A stretch of DNA of 7,592 nucleotides from Coleofasciculus sp. S288 (GTDB taxonomy: Bacteria; Cyanobacteriota; Cyanobacteriia; Cyanobacteriales; Coleofasciculaceae), in NCBI GenBank assembly GCA_020216575.1, contig JAIUYC010000154.1, positions 1 to 7,592 of the forward strand, given 5' to 3'. The position numbers and the translations under genes were made by a program. The notes under the pieces were generated by a model. It had not been told where the DNA came from. It did no database searches and worked only from the letters and a program-made list of their open reading frames with translations. Shown here one piece after another: positions 6,276-7,592 of this stretch; positions within the stretch are counted from its first letter, which is position 1, and each line of letters opens with the position of its first letter.

Positions 6276-6488
6276 TTGCCAAACACCATAACCACATCAC
6301 TAGCACTCGCAAACAAACTGAGCTCTCTTCAAATCCATAGTCTTAAGCTGTGTATTCGTAGCCATCCGTTGCTGGTGCCGGATGAGGTGGTTGATGACCC
6401 AAACTATATCCGCAGGCTTGTGAACAGCATTTATGCTGATCCCCAAAACCAGGGGCTAACTTGTTATGACTGTACGTTAGCAGGTTGA
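6276..6488 (+). CDS. Possible small protein or leader ORF upstream of hpf
   Basis: A 70-codon frame opening at TTG 6276 and ending with TGA at 6486-6488. The second half (HPLLVPDEVVDDPNYIRRL, then VNSIYADPQNQGLTCYDCTLAG) reads like genuine protein: acidic, balanced composition and a CYDC pair near the C-terminus. The first half is less convincing and has no good ribosome binding site, so the true start may lie further in (GTG codons occur within) or the frame may be a gene remnant. It lies between the GT-C gene and hpf, 228 nt before the hpf start, and its 3' end coincides with hairpin-forming sequence. I do not recognise a family. Alternatives: a non-coding structured leader that happens to be open, or a chance frame. 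Confidence 0.28.
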   Translation: MPNTITTSLALANKLSSLQIHSLKLCIRSHPLLVPDEVVDDPNYIRRLVNSIYADPQNQGLTCYDCTLAG

Positions 6489-6578
6489 CAGGGTAGCAAG
6501 TCCGAGTTAGGGTTTGGGACTTTCCAAGTTTCATTTTCTAATCTTCTAACCCCTATTCTTTGTGTAATGTCAAAGAAT
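6425..6578 (+). promoter_or_regulatory. Hairpin-rich upstream/leader region of hpf (lrtA)
   Basis: Five inverted repeats follow in 154 nt: CAGCAT/ATGCTG (6425-6438, 2-nt loop), CCCC/GGGG (6441-6455), GCTAAC/GTTAGC (6455-6481, 15-nt loop), AAGTCC/GGACTT (6498-6522) and a perfect 8-bp stem ATTCTTTG/CAAAGAAT (6555-6578, 8-nt loop). Known biology: cyanobacterial lrtA is light-repressed and its long 5' untranslated region affects transcript stability. These stems could be that leader, or partly lie upstream of the transcription start. The remainder, 6579-6704, shows no feature I can support. Confidence 0.4.
6485..6513 (+). promoter_or_regulatory. Candidate promoter for hpf
   Basis: A perfect -35 hexamer TTGACA (6485-6490) is followed after 17 nt by TAGGGT (6508-6513), which keeps only the first, second and last bases of the -10 consensus. 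Transcription would start near 6520 and leave a leader of about 197 nt containing the 6555-6578 hairpin. Another -10-like hexamer, TAGAAT (6618-6623), has no matching -35. Confidence 0.3.
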
Positions 6579-6704
6579 GCAAAGGAATTTGAAGAGAAAT
6601 CAAGGGAGTCTGTTCACTAGAATACAAAGTGCTACCGTTGAAAGTATCCTCCAAGAGCAGCCTTCCCGCCTCCGCTGTTCTTTACGATTAAAACACTACA
6701 CGAT

Positions 6705-6708
6705 GGAG
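6705..6708 (+). promoter_or_regulatory. Ribosome binding site of hpf
   Basis: GGAG with 8 nt spacing to the ATG at 6717. It is the only gene in the window with a clear Shine-Dalgarno, which fixes its start and fits strong translation. Confidence 0.7.
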
Positions 6709-6716
6709 TAGTCAGT

Positions 6717-7367
6717 ATGAAGCTAGTGATCCAGGGTAAAAATATTGAAATTACCGATGCCATTCGTGAGTATGTACATCAAAAAATTGAAAAGGCGGTT
6801 AACCACTTTCAGAACCTGACCACTGAGGTCGATGTACATCTATCTGTGGCTCGCAATCCCCGGATAAATTCTAAGCAGACTGCTGAAGTGACTATCTATG
6901 CCAACGGCTCAGTAATTCGCGCCCAAGAGGGAAGCGAGGACTTGTACGCCAGCATTGACCTGGTCGCCGATAAGATTCAACGCCAACTACGGAAATACAA
7001 GGAGAAGTTGCAACATAAAAAGACCCACGATCAGCCCAAAATTGGCGTGATAGTCGAGGAAGCAACAGTAGTCAACGATCTAATTGGCGATCGCACCCCC
7101 GAACTTCCTAACGAAGTGGTGCGTATGAAGTATTTCGCGATGCCACCAATGACGATAGAGGAAGCGTTGGAGCAGCTACAACTGGTGGATCACGACTTTT
7201 ATATGTTCCGAAATGCTAAAACGGGTGAGATCAATGTCATTTATGAACGCAACCATGGTGGCTATGGCGTAATTCAGCCTCGCAATGGCAATGGCCATAC
7301 GAATCACAAAAACGGCAAGTCAGCTCAAAATGTTGAGTATTTAGCAGATAAATCAAGCAAGTTCTAA
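6717..7367 (+). CDS. hpf: Long-form ribosome hibernation promoting factor (HPF/LrtA)
   Basis: A 216-residue protein with the two-domain layout of long HPF. The N-terminal S30AE/YfiA domain (about residues 1-100) begins [20 protein letters not shown] and has the beta-alpha-beta-beta-beta-alpha pattern ending in a basic helix ([17 protein letters not shown]). A linker (103-131) leads to the C-terminal dimerisation domain (132-188) with [40 protein letters not shown] and HGGYGVIQP, all hallmark segments. Family knowledge: the N-domain binds the decoding region of the 30S subunit, and C-domain dimerisation joins two 70S ribosomes into inactive 100S particles. In cyanobacteria the gene is known as lrtA, a light-repressed transcript more abundant in the dark. 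A 28-residue polar tail rich in N, G, H and K (189-216) extends past the conserved domain. The start is fixed by the GGAG site. It stands alone behind a long structured upstream region. Confidence 0.95.
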   Translation: MKLVIQGKNIEITDAIREYVHQKIEKAVNHFQNLTTEVDVHLSVARNPRINSKQTAEVTIYANGSVIRAQEGSEDLYASIDLVADKIQRQLRKYKEKLQHKKTHDQPKIGVIVEEATVVNDLIGDRTPELPNEVVRMKYFAMPPMTIEEALEQLQLVDHDFYMFRNAKTGEINVIYERNHGGYGVIQPRNGNGHTNHKNGKSAQNVEYLADKSSKF

Positions 7368-7512
7368 TCTCTCTTGCCAAAGTAAACTTTTCACTGGTGT
7401 TCGGTCTTAAATGAAGAATTCTCCAGGAGGATAAGCAGGGTTTGACAAGCAGGTAAGTTGCAATAAACGCAGTAATTTTGCCTGTTATTCTTAAGCACCA
7501 GCCGCATTACCC

Positions 7513-7592
7513 GCCTGGGGTTTAAACCCCAGGCTAACAGCTAAAGTCTTCTGAAGAAGACTGAGTAAGAGTTTCAGTCCATTTCAATGGAC
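7513..7592. repeat. Triple-hairpin cyanobacterial intergenic repeat, cut by the right edge
   Basis: Three hairpins in a row: a perfect 22-bp palindrome (7513-7534) with arms GCCTGGGG and CCCCAGGC around TTTAAA; AGTCTTCT/AGAAGACT (7545-7562, loop GA); and GTCCATT/AATGGAC (7577-7592, loop TC), whose last pair would use base 7593. This string resembles an abundant dispersed repeat I remember from cyanobacterial genomes. It starts 146 nt after the hpf stop and could also end its transcript, although no T-run follows the first stem. The stretch 7368-7512 shows nothing convincing. Confidence 0.65.

Noticed and set aside
1..7592. Search by eye for CRISPR arrays, tRNA or rRNA genes, transposases, toxin-antitoxin pairs or phage genes
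   Set aside because: No regularly spaced long repeats, cloverleaf sequences or hallmark protein motifs were seen; the repeats present are short intergenic elements.

Overview
The window looks like chromosomal DNA from a cyanobacterium, probably a filamentous or otherwise repeat-rich lineage. Three things point there. The octamer GCGATCGC (HIP1) occurs six times in 7.6 kb, where chance predicts about 0.1. There are heptameric GGCATG-type tandem repeats and two different multi-hairpin intergenic repeats of cyanobacterial style. The genes also fit: a GtrB-like glycosyltransferase, a TVP38/VTT protein and a long-form ribosome hibernation factor (LrtA type). The species cannot be named from the sequence alone.

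Layout. Positions 1-451 (minus) hold the N-terminal 150 codons of an unrecognised protein that runs off the left edge. Positions 452-1002 have no convincing gene but hold inverted repeats (477-557 and 568-650) and a multi-hairpin repeat (875-990) ending just past the 3' end of the next gene. Three minus-strand membrane-protein genes follow, in transcription order: a GtrB/DPM-type polyprenyl-phosphate glycosyltransferase (4327-3326), a TVP38/TMEM64 (VTT) family protein (2953-2258) and a PIG-V-like GT-C mannosyltransferase homologue (2169-1003). The 372-nt gap between the first two carries heptamer repeats, a C-rich tract and spaced T-tracts. A 213-nt divergent intergenic region with candidate promoters in both directions separates this set from a plus-strand GT39/ArnT/PMT-like GT-C glycosyltransferase (4541-6238). 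After a 478-nt, hairpin-rich region comes hpf/lrtA (6717-7367, plus). The right end is a cyanobacterial triple-hairpin repeat cut by the window boundary; 7368-7512 shows nothing convincing.

How the genes may work together (inference). The GtrB-like enzyme would charge a polyprenyl phosphate with a sugar on the cytoplasmic side. The lipid-linked sugar would cross the membrane, and one or both GT-C enzymes would use it to decorate a glycolipid, polysaccharide or protein in the periplasm. No GtrA-like flippase is seen, but a VTT protein, from a superfamily linked to lipid scrambling and polyprenyl-phosphate recycling, sits between the two minus-strand glycosyltransferases. HPF/LrtA is a separate function: ribosome dimerisation and hibernation in darkness or stress. 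No CRISPR array, tRNA, rRNA, insertion sequence or phage gene was recognised.
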